Notes: generated by a model from the letters alone, not told the origin. DNA of 7,387 nt from Clostridium sp. CAG:590 (GCA_000431135.1 HF987845.1:32372-39758); one strand, 5' to 3'. Positions 1-6,080 are shown, numbered from the stretch's first letter. Numbers and translations: made by a program.

Positions 1-1
1 T

Positions 2-304
2 ATCGGACCTAAGACTGCTGAATTATTTGCAGATGCAATTAAGGGTGCTAAGACTGTAGTATGGAACGGACCTATGGGATGTTTCGAGATGCCTAATTTT
101 GCGAAAGGTACCATCGCTGTTGCTCAGGCTATGGCTGACTTAGAGGGTGCTACAACAATCATCGGTGGTGGTGATTCTGCTGCTGCATGTAACCAGTTAG
201 GCTTTGGCGATAAGATGACTCATATTTCTACAGGTGGTGGAGCTTCCCTTGAATTCTTAGAGGGTAAAGAACTCCCAGGTGTAGCTGCTGCTGACGATAA
301 GTAA
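2..304 (+). CDS. pgk: Phosphoglycerate kinase, C-terminal 100 residues (5' end outside window)
   Basis: Cytosolic glycolytic enzyme that moves the phosphate of 1,3-bisphosphoglycerate to ADP, giving ATP and 3-phosphoglycerate. The frame is open from base 2 to a TAA at 302-304, and about 300 residues of the usual ~400 lie upstream of the window. Visible family signatures, numbered within the fragment, are the start of the nucleotide-binding segment (IGPKT, 1-5), VWNGPMGCFE (20-29, usually WNGPMGVFE), the GGGDSAAA loop (55-62) and the near-terminal HISTGGGASLEFLEGKELPG (74-93). The protein ends normally a few residues after that motif, so the C-terminus is intact. tpiA follows after a 181-base spacer with no obvious terminator U-tract, so the two are probably co-transcribed. 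The last Lys codon and the stop form part of a 13-base repeat that recurs at 415-427. Confidence 0.97.
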   Translation: MGPKTAELFADAIKGAKTVVWNGPMGCFEMPNFAKGTIAVAQAMADLEGATTIIGGGDSAAACNQLGFGDKMTHISTGGGASLEFLEGKELPGVAAADDK

Positions 305-344
305 GAACTTAGCGAAACCAAGCTGAAAGCGCAGGTTGAGCTTA
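299..344 (+). repeat. Split direct repeat, copy 1 (pgk-tpiA spacer)
   Basis: Two blocks recur exactly in the same order at 415-457. The first is 13 bases (299-311, AAGTAAGAACTTA), which includes the last Lys codon and stop of pgk. The second is 27 bases (318-344, starting CCAAGCTGAAAGCGC and ending GAGCTTA). They are separated by 6 bases here and by 3 in the other copy. The 27-base block is partly self-complementary: AAGCT pairs with AGCTT and an inner AA with TT, around an AGCGCAGG loop. GTAAG at 301-305 can also close with CTTAC at 352-356. This looks like a structured RNA or DNA element, of a family I do not recognise. Confidence 0.85.
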
Positions 345-485
345 GTTCGAACTTACATCGACGAAGTTGCAGAAGTCAAGTCGAAGACGCAGACTGAAGC
401 TTACGCAGTCGATCAAGTAAGAACTTACAGCCAAGCTGAAAGCGCAGGTTGAGCTTACAAATATGTAGGTAGGAAGGATAAGACA
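305..485 (+). other. Non-coding pgk-tpiA spacer, repeat-rich
   Basis: No convincing gene lies here, because all forward frames are short or interrupted. Besides the two copies of the split repeat, the middle (357-414) has two loosely similar CGAAG...GCAGA segments starting near 362 and 382. It also has an inverted pair, GACTG (392-396) with CAGTC (406-410), around an AAGCTT. GTAAG or CTTAC occurs at 301, 352, 400, 417, 424 and 454. As it lies between two highly expressed operon genes and lacks a U-tract, an mRNA processing or stability role is possible, but that is inference. Confidence 0.7.
415..457 (+). repeat. Split direct repeat, copy 2 (pgk-tpiA spacer)
   Basis: Second copy of the element at 299-344. 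The 13-base block is at 415-427 and the 27-base block at 431-457, both identical to copy 1. GTAAG at 417-421 can pair with CTTAC at 424-428 or at 454-458, so the copy is bounded by an inverted pentamer. It ends 28 bases before the tpiA start codon and just upstream of the tpiA ribosome binding site (AGGAAGG, 471-477). Confidence 0.85.
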
Positions 486-1232
486 ATGGCAAGAAAGAAG
501 ATTATTGCAGGTAACTGGAAGATGAACAAGACTCCTAGTGAGGCTGTTGCTTTAGTTGCTGAGTTAAAAGATTTAGTAAAGAATGATAATGTAGATGTAG
601 TATACTGTGTACCGGCAATTGATATCGTACCTGTTGTAGAGGCTACAAAGGGAACGAATGTATCTGTTGGTGCTGAGAATATGTACTTTGAGGAGAGCGG
701 TGCTTACACAGGTGAGATTTCTGCTGCAATGTTAGTAGATGCAGGTGTTAAGTATGTTATTATCGGTCACTCAGAGCGCCGTGATTACTTCAAAGAAGAT
801 GATGTTCTTTTGAACAAGAAAGTTAAGAAGGCGTTCGAAGCTGGTATTACTCCGATCCTTTGCTGTGGTGAGAGTCTTGAGCAGAGAGAGCTTGGCGTAA
901 CTATGGATTGGATCCGTCTTCAGATTAAATCTGATCTGGCTGGAATTACAGCAGATCAGGTTAAGACAATGGTAATCGCTTATGAGCCAATCTGGGCAAT
1001 TGGTACAGGTAAGACTGCTACTTCTGATCAGGCTCAGGAAGTATGCAAGGGTATCCGTGATCTGATCGCTGAGATCTATGACGAGGCAACTGCAGAGGCA
1101 GTTCGTATTCAGTATGGTGGATCTATGAATGCAGGTAATGCAGCAGAATTGCTTGCAAAGCCGGATATCGATGGTGGTTTGATTGGTGGAGCATCATTGA
1201 AGGCTGACTTTGGTAAAGTTGTGAATGCATAA
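486..1232 (+). CDS. tpiA: Triosephosphate isomerase
   Basis: Interconverts dihydroxyacetone phosphate and glyceraldehyde 3-phosphate in the cytosol, as a homodimeric TIM barrel. The 248-residue length is typical. Visible catalytic elements are N10 and K12 in AGNWKMNK (8-15), the electrophile H95 in IIGHSERR (92-99), and the base E167 in AYEPIWAIGTGKTA (165-178), whose second half is the flexible phosphate-gripping loop 6. The phosphate-binding segments QYGGSMN (209-215) and GGLIGGASL (230-238) are also present. The start is supported by AGGAAGG at 471-477, eight bases upstream, and by the usual N-terminal MARKKIIAGNWKMN. It follows pgk on the same strand and ends in a hairpin region at 1250-1321. 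No key residue is missing. Confidence 0.99.
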   Translation: MARKKIIAGNWKMNKTPSEAVALVAELKDLVKNDNVDVVYCVPAIDIVPVVEATKGTNVSVGAENMYFEESGAYTGEISAAMLVDAGVKYVIIGHSERRDYFKEDDVLLNKKVKKAFEAGITPILCCGESLEQRELGVTMDWIRLQIKSDLAGITADQVKTMVIAYEPIWAIGTGKTATSDQAQEVCKGIRDLIAEIYDEATAEAVRIQYGGSMNAGNAAELLAKPDIDGGLIGGASLKADFGKVVNA

Positions 1233-1249
1233 TTTTACATGATAAGAAT

Positions 1250-1268
1250 GCCTGACTATGTGTCAGGC
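1250..1268 (+). other. Small perfect hairpin after tpiA
   Basis: GCCTGAC (1250-1256) and GTCAGGC (1262-1268) form a perfect 7-bp, GC-rich stem with a 5-base loop, 17 bases after the tpiA stop codon. It has no U-tract of its own and sits two bases before the terminator stem at 1271. It may protect the 3' end of the pgk-tpiA transcript or help the terminator. Confidence 0.65.
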
Positions 1269-1270
1269 AG

Positions 1271-1321
1271 AAAGAGACTGTTTCGTGTACAGAGTATTTT
1301 GTATTGCGAACAGTCTCTTTT
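1271..1321 (+). terminator. Rho-independent-type terminator after tpiA
   Basis: AAAGAGACTGTT (1271-1282) pairs perfectly over 12 bp with AACAGTCTCTTT (1309-1320). CG/CG extends the stem after one bulged T. The 3' side ends in four T residues (1318-1321). The A-rich left arm mirrors the T-tract, so it could also act on transcripts from the other strand. The loop of about 26 bases is long, but TACA (1288-1291) and TGTA (1300-1303) can fold inside it. The short T-tract leaves room for read-through into the next gene. Confidence 0.75.
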
Positions 1322-1347
1322 CGAATATGAATATAACAAGAGATGAG

Positions 1348-1353
1348 TGAGGG
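1348..1353 (+). promoter_or_regulatory. Ribosome binding site deciding the start at 1358
   Basis: TGAGGG lies four bases before the ATG at 1358. An in-frame ATG at 1343 has only AAGAG-like sequence before it, with no spacing. The start at 1358 gives an N-terminus beginning MKRNRFLYGF, a classic signal-peptide n-region. The 1343 start would add MSEGN. I therefore prefer 1358, though the SD spacing is short. Confidence 0.5.
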
Positions 1354-1357
1354 TAAT

Positions 1358-2602
1358 ATGAAGAGAAACAGATTCTTATATGGTTTTATAATGTTGCTGA
1401 TGGGAATTGTCTTGATGGGTAACAGTGCAGAAGCGAGTGAATATGTGCAGATTACAGCAAAGTGCAAGGAGGCTGGAAGGGCATCCTTAGAGATATACGT
1501 TTTAGATGATGTGGTAGACGGGTTTAATATATATCGGGCAGATGAACAAAATGGAACATACCAGTTGATTGATTCTGTTTCAACATATGATTTGTCTGGT
1601 ACAGGATATTATGATTATGATAATAATGTTTCTGTAGATTATATTTATACAGATGCGACAGATTTACAATTATATCATACATATTATTATAGAATAGAAG
1701 TGTATTCGCAAGAGAGTGATAATCAGAATGTATTGGAAACGGTTGATACAGAAGTTATGATCGTAGGACAGGGAACAACGATCAGTAAGGCGAAGAGAAA
1801 AGGAAAGAATGGTGTAACGTTATCGTGGAATGCGGTGAGTGATGCAGACGGATATCAGATATATTGTGTGTCGGATTATGATGATCAGAACAATGAGCTT
1901 TATGTGAACCCGTATGATGAATCATCATATACATTGATCGGAACGGTTTCAAAGAACACAACAAGCAAGAATTTTAGTAAGCTGATCAATGGGGCAACGT
2001 ATTATTATATTGTTTATGCGTACCGAAATGTGGATGGAAATCGCTATCTGAGTGTTCCGTCGGAATACAAATATGTGACGATGGACTATTATGGATGTGA
2101 TAAAGAAAGCTATGTGGCCAGGGTAAAGCGTGCTTATGGTTCGGAAAAAAAGATGAAGAAGAATTTTAAAACAGAAAAAAAAGCAAGAAAACAGATGAAA
2201 ACAATAAAAATCAAAGTATGGGATTACAGAAAGGGAAAAAAAGGCAAGAAAGTTACGAAAACCAAATACCTTACTGTGAATAAGAGATTAGCTCCGACAA
2301 TACAGCAGATTTTTAAAGAAATATATAATAATAAAGAAAAACAGGTGATTCATGATATTGGATGTTACAGTTATAGAGCCGGAGAGCATATGTACGGTCT
2401 GGCAATTGATGTAAATGCAAATGAGAATTATATGATCGACGGTAAAAAGGTTCTGGCTGGAAGCTATTGGAAGCCGAAAAAAGACCCATATTCCATTCCC
2501 GATAACAGTCAGTTTGTGAAGATAATGAAAAGATATGGCTTCTACAGAGGTGCATGGGGAAAACGAAAGGATTATATGCATTTTTCTTATTTTGGAACAT
2601 GA
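1358..2602 (+). CDS. Secreted M15-family (VanY/endolysin-type) peptidase with two FnIII-like domains
   Basis: Predicted exported cell-wall peptidase of 414 residues that would cut stem peptides of peptidoglycan (D,D-carboxypeptidase or L-Ala-D-Glu endopeptidase type). Residues 1-26 form a signal peptide: basic MKRNR, hydrophobic core 6-21, and AEA|S cleavage near 26. Two fibronectin-III-like domains follow (about 28-136 and 140-242); the second has the marker WNAVSDADGYQIY (157-169). Residues 252-310 are extremely lysine-rich, which could favour binding to anionic wall polymers. The C-terminal domain carries the M15 zinc site: H344 and D351 in HMYGLAID, then D405 and H408 in DYMHF, the D-x2-H arrangement of Ply500-like enzymes, plus an upstream R340. 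Exact bond specificity cannot be read from sequence. The gene is visibly more AT-rich than tpiA, with three A-runs of 7-8 bases, and sits behind a terminator. It has no obvious link to its glycolytic neighbours. Confidence 0.85.
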   Translation: MKRNRFLYGFIMLLMGIVLMGNSAEASEYVQITAKCKEAGRASLEIYVLDDVVDGFNIYRADEQNGTYQLIDSVSTYDLSGTGYYDYDNNVSVDYIYTDATDLQLYHTYYYRIEVYSQESDNQNVLETVDTEVMIVGQGTTISKAKRKGKNGVTLSWNAVSDADGYQIYCVSDYDDQNNELYVNPYDESSYTLIGTVSKNTTSKNFSKLINGATYYYIVYAYRNVDGNRYLSVPSEYKYVTMDYYGCDKESYVARVKRAYGSEKKMKKNFKTEKKARKQMKTIKIKVWDYRKGKKGKKVTKTKYLTVNKRLAPTIQQIFKEIYNNKEKQVIHDIGCYSYRAGEHMYGLAIDVNANENYMIDGKKVLAGSYWKPKKDPYSIPDNSQFVKIMKRYGFYRGAWGKRKDYMHFSYFGT

Positions 2603-2638
2603 CAGAAAAAAATGCTTTTCTTCTGGCGGAAAAACGGT

Positions 2639-2644
2639 TATAAT
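2639..2644 (+). promoter_or_regulatory. Candidate sigma-A promoter -10 box for nfnAB
   Basis: A perfect TATAAT lies 38 bases before the nfnA start codon, in the only spacer (80 bases) upstream of the pair. A weak -35 candidate, TTTTCT at 2616-2621, is 17 bases upstream and matches TTGACA at only three positions. Transcription would begin near 2651, leaving a leader of about 30 bases with AGAGG at 2671-2675. Confidence 0.5.
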
Positions 2645-2682
2645 GCTATCTATATGTAAATCAATAGGAAAGAGGTATCAAA

Positions 2683-3504
2683 ATGTACAAAATTGTAAGT
2701 AAGGAAACCCTTAACAGTGCAGTTGAGTTGATGGAGATTGAAGCACCATTTGTTGCTAACAAATGTGAGGCTGGTCAGTTTATTATTATTCGTGTGGATG
2801 AAGATGGAGAGAGAGTCCCTCTTACAATTGCGGATTATGATAGAGAGAAGAAAACAGTTACGATTATCTATCAGGTAGTTGGATATTCAACAGAGTTACT
2901 TTCTAAGAAGCAGGTAGGAGAATATGTTCAGGATTTTGTGGGACCGTTAGGACATCCGGCACCTTTACATAAATGCGAACATGTAGTAGGTGTTGCAGGT
3001 GGTGTTGGTTCTGCACCGTTGTATCCTCAGTTACGTAAGCTTCATGAGATGGGCGTGAAGGTGGATGTTATTATTGGTGGACGTTCTGCTGAGTTCGTAA
3101 TCCTGAAAGAGAAATTTGAGGAATTCTGTGATAATGTATATATTGCAACAGATGATGGAAGTCTTGGTACAAAGGGATTTGTTACCAATGTTTTGCAGGA
3201 GTTAATTGATAAAGGGGATAAGATTGACGAAGTAATCGCAATCGGACCGCTGATTATGATGAAGAATGTGGTTAAGGTTACCAAACCACTTAACATTCCG
3301 ACTGCTGTATCTTTGAATCCGATTATGATCGATGGAACCGGAATGTGTGGCGGATGCCGTGTTACGGTTGGCGATGAGACGAAGTTTGCCTGTGTAGACG
3401 GTCCGGATTTTGATGGATTTTTAGTTGATTTTGATGAGTGTATGAAACGTCAGGGCATGTTCAAGGAAGAGGAACATGAGTGTCGGATGCATTTGGCAAA
3501 GTAA
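2683..3504 (+). CDS. nfnA: NfnAB small subunit: FAD/[2Fe-2S] NADH-oxidising protein
   Basis: Small subunit of NADH-dependent reduced ferredoxin:NADP+ oxidoreductase, a soluble electron-bifurcating flavoenzyme. It is related to ferredoxin-NADP reductase and PyrK and is often annotated as a sulfide/dihydroorotate dehydrogenase-like FAD/NAD-binding protein. The 273 residues hold, in order, an FAD-binding barrel with RVPLTIAD (44-51), an NAD-binding fold with GVAGGVGSAPLYPQL (103-117), and a C-terminal [2Fe-2S] motif. That motif reads D217-x4-C222-x2-C225-x11-C237: an Asp stands where PyrK has its first Cys, which is characteristic of Nfn proteins and argues against PyrK. The start is supported by AGAGG at 2671-2675, seven bases upstream. 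nfnB follows after 37 bases in the order usual for the pair. A TATAAT at 2639 suggests its own promoter. Confidence 0.92.
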   Translation: MYKIVSKETLNSAVELMEIEAPFVANKCEAGQFIIIRVDEDGERVPLTIADYDREKKTVTIIYQVVGYSTELLSKKQVGEYVQDFVGPLGHPAPLHKCEHVVGVAGGVGSAPLYPQLRKLHEMGVKVDVIIGGRSAEFVILKEKFEEFCDNVYIATDDGSLGTKGFVTNVLQELIDKGDKIDEVIAIGPLIMMKNVVKVTKPLNIPTAVSLNPIMIDGTGMCGGCRVTVGDETKFACVDGPDFDGFLVDFDECMKRQGMFKEEEHECRMHLAK

Positions 3505-3541
3505 CAGAGAATACGAGAACAGATAGAAGGAGATAAGTGGA

Positions 3542-4930
3542 ATGGATAAGAATATGAGTATGACAAAGGTGGCTATGCCAGAGCAGGATCCAAATGTCCG
3601 TAACAAGAATTTCTCAGAGGTTGCGTTGGGATATACCAAAGAGATGGCAATGGAAGAAGCAGGAAGATGTCTGAACTGTAAGCACAAGCCATGTATGAAC
3701 GGATGTCCGGTGAATGTGCCGATTCCCGGTTTCATTGAGAAGGTTGCAGAGGGTGATTTTGACGCAGCATATGAGATTATTACAAGTGAGAATGCACTGC
3801 CTGCTATTTGTGGACGTGTCTGCCCGCAGGAGAATCAGTGTGAAGGAAAATGTGTAAGAGGTATAAAAGGAGAGCCGGTTGCGATTGGACGTCTGGAACG
3901 TTTTGTCGCCGACTATCATATGGCAAATGCCAAGCCGGTAGAAGCTAAGATCGAGAAGAATGGTAAGCGCGTAGCAGTTGTCGGTTCCGGTCCTTCCGGA
4001 ATTACCTGTGCGGGTGAGTTGATCAAGAAGGGTTATGATGTTACTGTATTCGAAGCATTGCACAAGGCAGGCGGTGTGTTAAGTTATGGTATTCCGGAGT
4101 TCCGTCTTCCAAAGGACTTGGTTGCTAAGGAGATCGAAACAGTTGAGAAACTTGGTGTAGATATTGAGACGAATGTGATCGTTGGACGTTCTGTTACGAT
4201 CGATGAGTTGATGGAGCAGGGATATGGTGCAGTCTTTGTAGGTTCCGGTGCAGGTCTTCCAAGATTTTTGAATATTCCAGGTGAGAATTTACTTGGTGTA
4301 TATTCTGCAAATGAATTCTTGACCAGAGTGAATCTGATGAAGGCATATAAGTTCCCGGATACACCGACTCCGATCAAGGTTGGTAAGAAAGTAGCAGTTG
4401 TCGGTGCAGGTAACGTAGCAATGGATGCGGCAAGAACTGCAAAGCGACTTGGCGCAGAAGAAGTATATATTGTATATAGACGTTCTGAGGAAGAACTTCC
4501 TGCAAGAAAAGAAGAAGTACATCATGCAAAGGAAGAGGGAATTATCTTCAAATTATTGAATAATCCTTGTGCTATCCATGGTGAAGACGGCTGGGTAACA
4601 GGTATTGAAGTGGTGAAACAGGAGTTAGGTGAGCCGGATGCATCCGGAAGACGTTCACCGGTTCCGGTAGAAGGATCTAATTATGTGATCGATGTAGATA
4701 CCGTTGTTATCGCAATCGGACAAAGCCCGAACCCATTGATCCGTCAGACTACTCCGGGTCTTGAGACGCAGAAATGGGGTGGAATCATTGTTGAGGAAGA
4801 TACCATGAAGACAAGTAAAGATGGTGTTTATGCCGGTGGTGATACGGTTACGGGTGCGGCAACTGTTATTCTTGCAATGGGTGCCGGTAAGAAAGCTGCA
4901 AAAGCAATTGATGAATATCTGAGCAAATAA
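3542..4930 (+). CDS. nfnB: NfnAB large subunit (annotated as NADPH-dependent glutamate synthase small chain, GltA)
   Basis: Large subunit of the NfnAB complex. It carries the bifurcating FAD and two [4Fe-4S] clusters, binds NADP(H) and exchanges electrons with ferredoxin. The 462 residues contain an N-terminal iron-sulfur domain with C43-x2-C-x4-C-x3-C55 and C90-x3-C-x5-C-x3-C104. A FAD Rossmann loop, VAVVGSGPSG (144-153), comes with the conserved GGVLSYGIPEFRLPK (177-191). A second dinucleotide fold, VAVVGAGNVAMDAA (284-297), is followed by YRRSEEELPAR (312-322), typical of NADPH binding. The C-terminal FAD contact is YAGGDTVTGAATVILAMGAGK (430-450). Homologues are often named glutamate synthase beta subunit, but the adjacent small subunit and the lack of a large GltB gene favour Nfn. 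The start has a strong AGAAGGAGA at 3525-3533. Length and all cysteines look intact. Confidence 0.93.
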   Translation: MDKNMSMTKVAMPEQDPNVRNKNFSEVALGYTKEMAMEEAGRCLNCKHKPCMNGCPVNVPIPGFIEKVAEGDFDAAYEIITSENALPAICGRVCPQENQCEGKCVRGIKGEPVAIGRLERFVADYHMANAKPVEAKIEKNGKRVAVVGSGPSGITCAGELIKKGYDVTVFEALHKAGGVLSYGIPEFRLPKDLVAKEIETVEKLGVDIETNVIVGRSVTIDELMEQGYGAVFVGSGAGLPRFLNIPGENLLGVYSANEFLTRVNLMKAYKFPDTPTPIKVGKKVAVVGAGNVAMDAARTAKRLGAEEVYIVYRRSEEELPARKEEVHHAKEEGIIFKLLNNPCAIHGEDGWVTGIEVVKQELGEPDASGRRSPVPVEGSNYVIDVDTVVIAIGQSPNPLIRQTTPGLETQKWGGIIVEEDTMKTSKDGVYAGGDTVTGAATVILAMGAGKKAAKAIDEYLSK

Positions 4931-5014
4931 TATAAGTATAATATACGAGGGGTAAGTATTGGCTAGCGATAGCAAAGCTTTTGCTTACCCACTCTTTATG
5001 TATGGAGGATAATA
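4931..5014 (+). other. Structured spacer before the membrane protein gene
   Basis: GGGTAAG (4950-4956) and CTTACCC (4984-4990) form a perfect 7-bp outer stem. Inside are GCTA-GCGA-TAGC (4962-4973), a 4-bp stem with a GNRA-type tetraloop, and AGCAAA-GCT-TTTGCT (4971-4985), which would compete with both stems. No T-tract follows, so it is not an obvious terminator. It lies 14 bases before the GGAGG (5004-5008) of the next gene, so a 5'-UTR or mRNA-processing role is more likely. Its words GTAAG, TAGCGA, CAAAGCT and CTTAC echo, in order, those of the pgk-tpiA spacer repeat. Confidence 0.6.
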
Positions 5015-5515
5015 ATGCTGGGTAATGATAATTATGTTGAATATGCAATAAAAGCGAGGCCGACAGCTTCATTCTATGTTAAATTAGTGATTGCAATCTG
5101 GGTATTCTTTTTAGGGATTCCATTGCTGTTGTTCGTAGGTGGAATTGGGATGATTGTTTCTATTATTGGAATCTGCCTGTTCTGCTATTTTTTAGGATTT
5201 GGAAAAGTGGAATATGAATATACATTTACTAATGGAAGTGTTGAAATTGCGGCAATTTATAACGCAAGCAAACGAAAAGAACTGATGCATTTTGAAATGG
5301 AACAGGTAGCGATGATCGTTCCGGAGAATTCAAACCGTATTGAACATGAAGTGTTTGCAAAAAAGAGAAATTATACATCCGGAAACAAAGAGCGAAATAC
5401 GGTTACGATGGTGGTGGAATTGAATGGACACAAAGAGGCTGTATCTATGGAGTTGAATGACAAATGTATGGAACATATTCGCGTATATGCAAAGAATAAA
5501 ATATACGATCTGTAG
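5015..5515 (+). CDS. Uncharacterised two-helix membrane protein, 166 residues
   Basis: I do not recognise a specific function. A short polar N-terminus (1-20) is followed by two closely spaced hydrophobic helices (about 22-42 and 44-62), predicted to form a hairpin in the cytoplasmic membrane. The remaining ~100 residues are soluble and rich in beta-like alternation: YEYTFTNGSVEIAAIY (67-82) and NTVTMVVELNGHKEAVSMEL. The layout resembles small clostridial membrane proteins with a PH-like C-terminal domain (possibly the DUF6106 group), but that is from memory and unverified. The start is backed by GGAGG at 5004-5008, six bases upstream. It is followed after 11 bases by the kinase gene, so the two are probably co-transcribed. 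Confidence 0.8.
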   Translation: MLGNDNYVEYAIKARPTASFYVKLVIAIWVFFLGIPLLLFVGGIGMIVSIIGICLFCYFLGFGKVEYEYTFTNGSVEIAAIYNASKRKELMHFEMEQVAMIVPENSNRIEHEVFAKKRNYTSGNKERNTVTMVVELNGHKEAVSMELNDKCMEHIRVYAKNKIYDL

Positions 5516-5526
5516 GTGAAAGATAA

Positions 5527-6027
5527 ATGAAAGATAATGTTATATTAATTGGAATGCCTAGTTGTGGAAAAAGTACGGTAGGTGTTGTATTGGCAAAAGC
5601 ATTGGGATATCGTTTTATTGATTCCGATCTGGTGATTCAGGAACAGACGGGGTTATTATTAAGTGAAATTATTGATGCAAAGGGGCTGGATGGGTTTAAT
5701 GAGGTGGAAAATGAGATAAATGCTTCTTTGGATTGTCATAAAGCGGTTGTATCAACAGGTGGAAGTGTTATTTACGGTAAACAGGCAATGGAGCATTTGT
5801 CAAAGATTGGGACGGTTGTTTATTTAGAACTTCCATATGAAACACTTTGTGAAAGGATTGGAGATCTGACTGCACGCGGGGTGTCGATCCGTCAGGGACA
5901 GACCTTTCGTGATTTATACGAAGAAAGATGTCCTCTATATGAACAATATGCGGATGTAACGGTACACATTGATGATTTGTCAATTCGTGAGACAGTTCAA
6001 TTGTTAAAAAAAGAATTGACGAAGTAA
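5527..6027 (+). CDS. Shikimate kinase family P-loop kinase, atypical substrate site
   Basis: A 166-residue protein, the usual length for AroK, with the same fold elements. They are Walker A GMPSCGKS (9-16), the D32-S-D34 motif, a lid arginine (R117 in TARG) and ERCPLYEQYAD (133-143) with R134. Family members phosphorylate shikimate on the 3-hydroxyl using ATP, in the cytosolic chorismate pathway. Two substrate-site positions differ from classical enzymes: the arginine of the GExxFRxxE motif is N58 (GLDGFNEVE), and the third glycine of the GGG motif is S80 (STGGSVI). Similar 'TGGSV' proteins are common in Clostridia and are routinely called shikimate kinase, so this may be a divergent subfamily with another substrate. 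No other aromatic-pathway gene is in the window. AGGTG (5514-5518) overlaps the previous stop codon and serves as ribosome binding site. Confidence 0.82.
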   Translation: MKDNVILIGMPSCGKSTVGVVLAKALGYRFIDSDLVIQEQTGLLLSEIIDAKGLDGFNEVENEINASLDCHKAVVSTGGSVIYGKQAMEHLSKIGTVVYLELPYETLCERIGDLTARGVSIRQGQTFRDLYEERCPLYEQYADVTVHIDDLSIRETVQLLKKELTK

Positions 6028-6041
6028 ACATGCATATCTGC

Positions 6042-6069
6042 TTGCAAAATCTGCGTGATATGGTAAACT
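6042..6069 (+). promoter_or_regulatory. Candidate extended -10 promoter for gpmI
   Basis: TTGCAA (6042-6047) is separated by 16 bases from TAAACT (6064-6069), which is directly preceded by TGG, an extended -10 arrangement. Both boxes match consensus at four of six positions. Transcription would start near 6076 and include the inverted repeats at 6081-6129. This is based on pattern only. Confidence 0.35.
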
Positions 6070-6080
6070 GTATTCGGCAG

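Noticed and set aside
299..457. Possible CRISPR array
   Set aside because: There are only two repeat copies, each interrupted internally by different lengths, no regular spacer length, and no cas genes.
1332..1337. TATAAC as a -10 box for the peptidase gene
   Set aside because: No -35 box lies at proper spacing and the transcription start would fall about at the alternative ATG, leaving almost no leader before the Shine-Dalgarno.
1123..1467. Minus-strand open frame across the end of tpiA and start of the peptidase gene
   Set aside because: It is antisense to tpiA and to the terminator, has no ribosome binding site or recognisable motif, and spans a strong hairpin.
2603..2625. A/T-rich hairpin after the peptidase gene as a terminator
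   Set aside because: CAGAA/TTCTG and AAAA/TTTT can pair with one mismatch, but the stem is almost all AT and the downstream sequence (GGCGGAAAAACGG) has no T-tract.
2683..3504. Dihydroorotate dehydrogenase electron-transfer subunit (PyrK)
   Set aside because: The first cluster ligand is Asp (D217) instead of Cys, and the next gene is the Nfn large subunit, not pyrD.
3614..4063. 149-codon minus-strand open frame inside nfnB
   Set aside because: It is a shadow of a clear, intact, motif-rich gene on the other strand; its composition shows no family signature.
4937..4942. TATAAT as a promoter for the membrane protein gene
   Set aside because: The box is perfect, but it lies in a TATA-like stretch right after the nfnB stop codon and no -35 box is found at 16-18 bases; the nearest TTGATG is 23 bases away.
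6033..6062. CATATC/GATATG hairpin as a terminator after the kinase gene
   Set aside because: The stem is only 6 bp, AT-rich, with an 18-base loop and no T-tract after it; it overlaps the better-supported candidate promoter.
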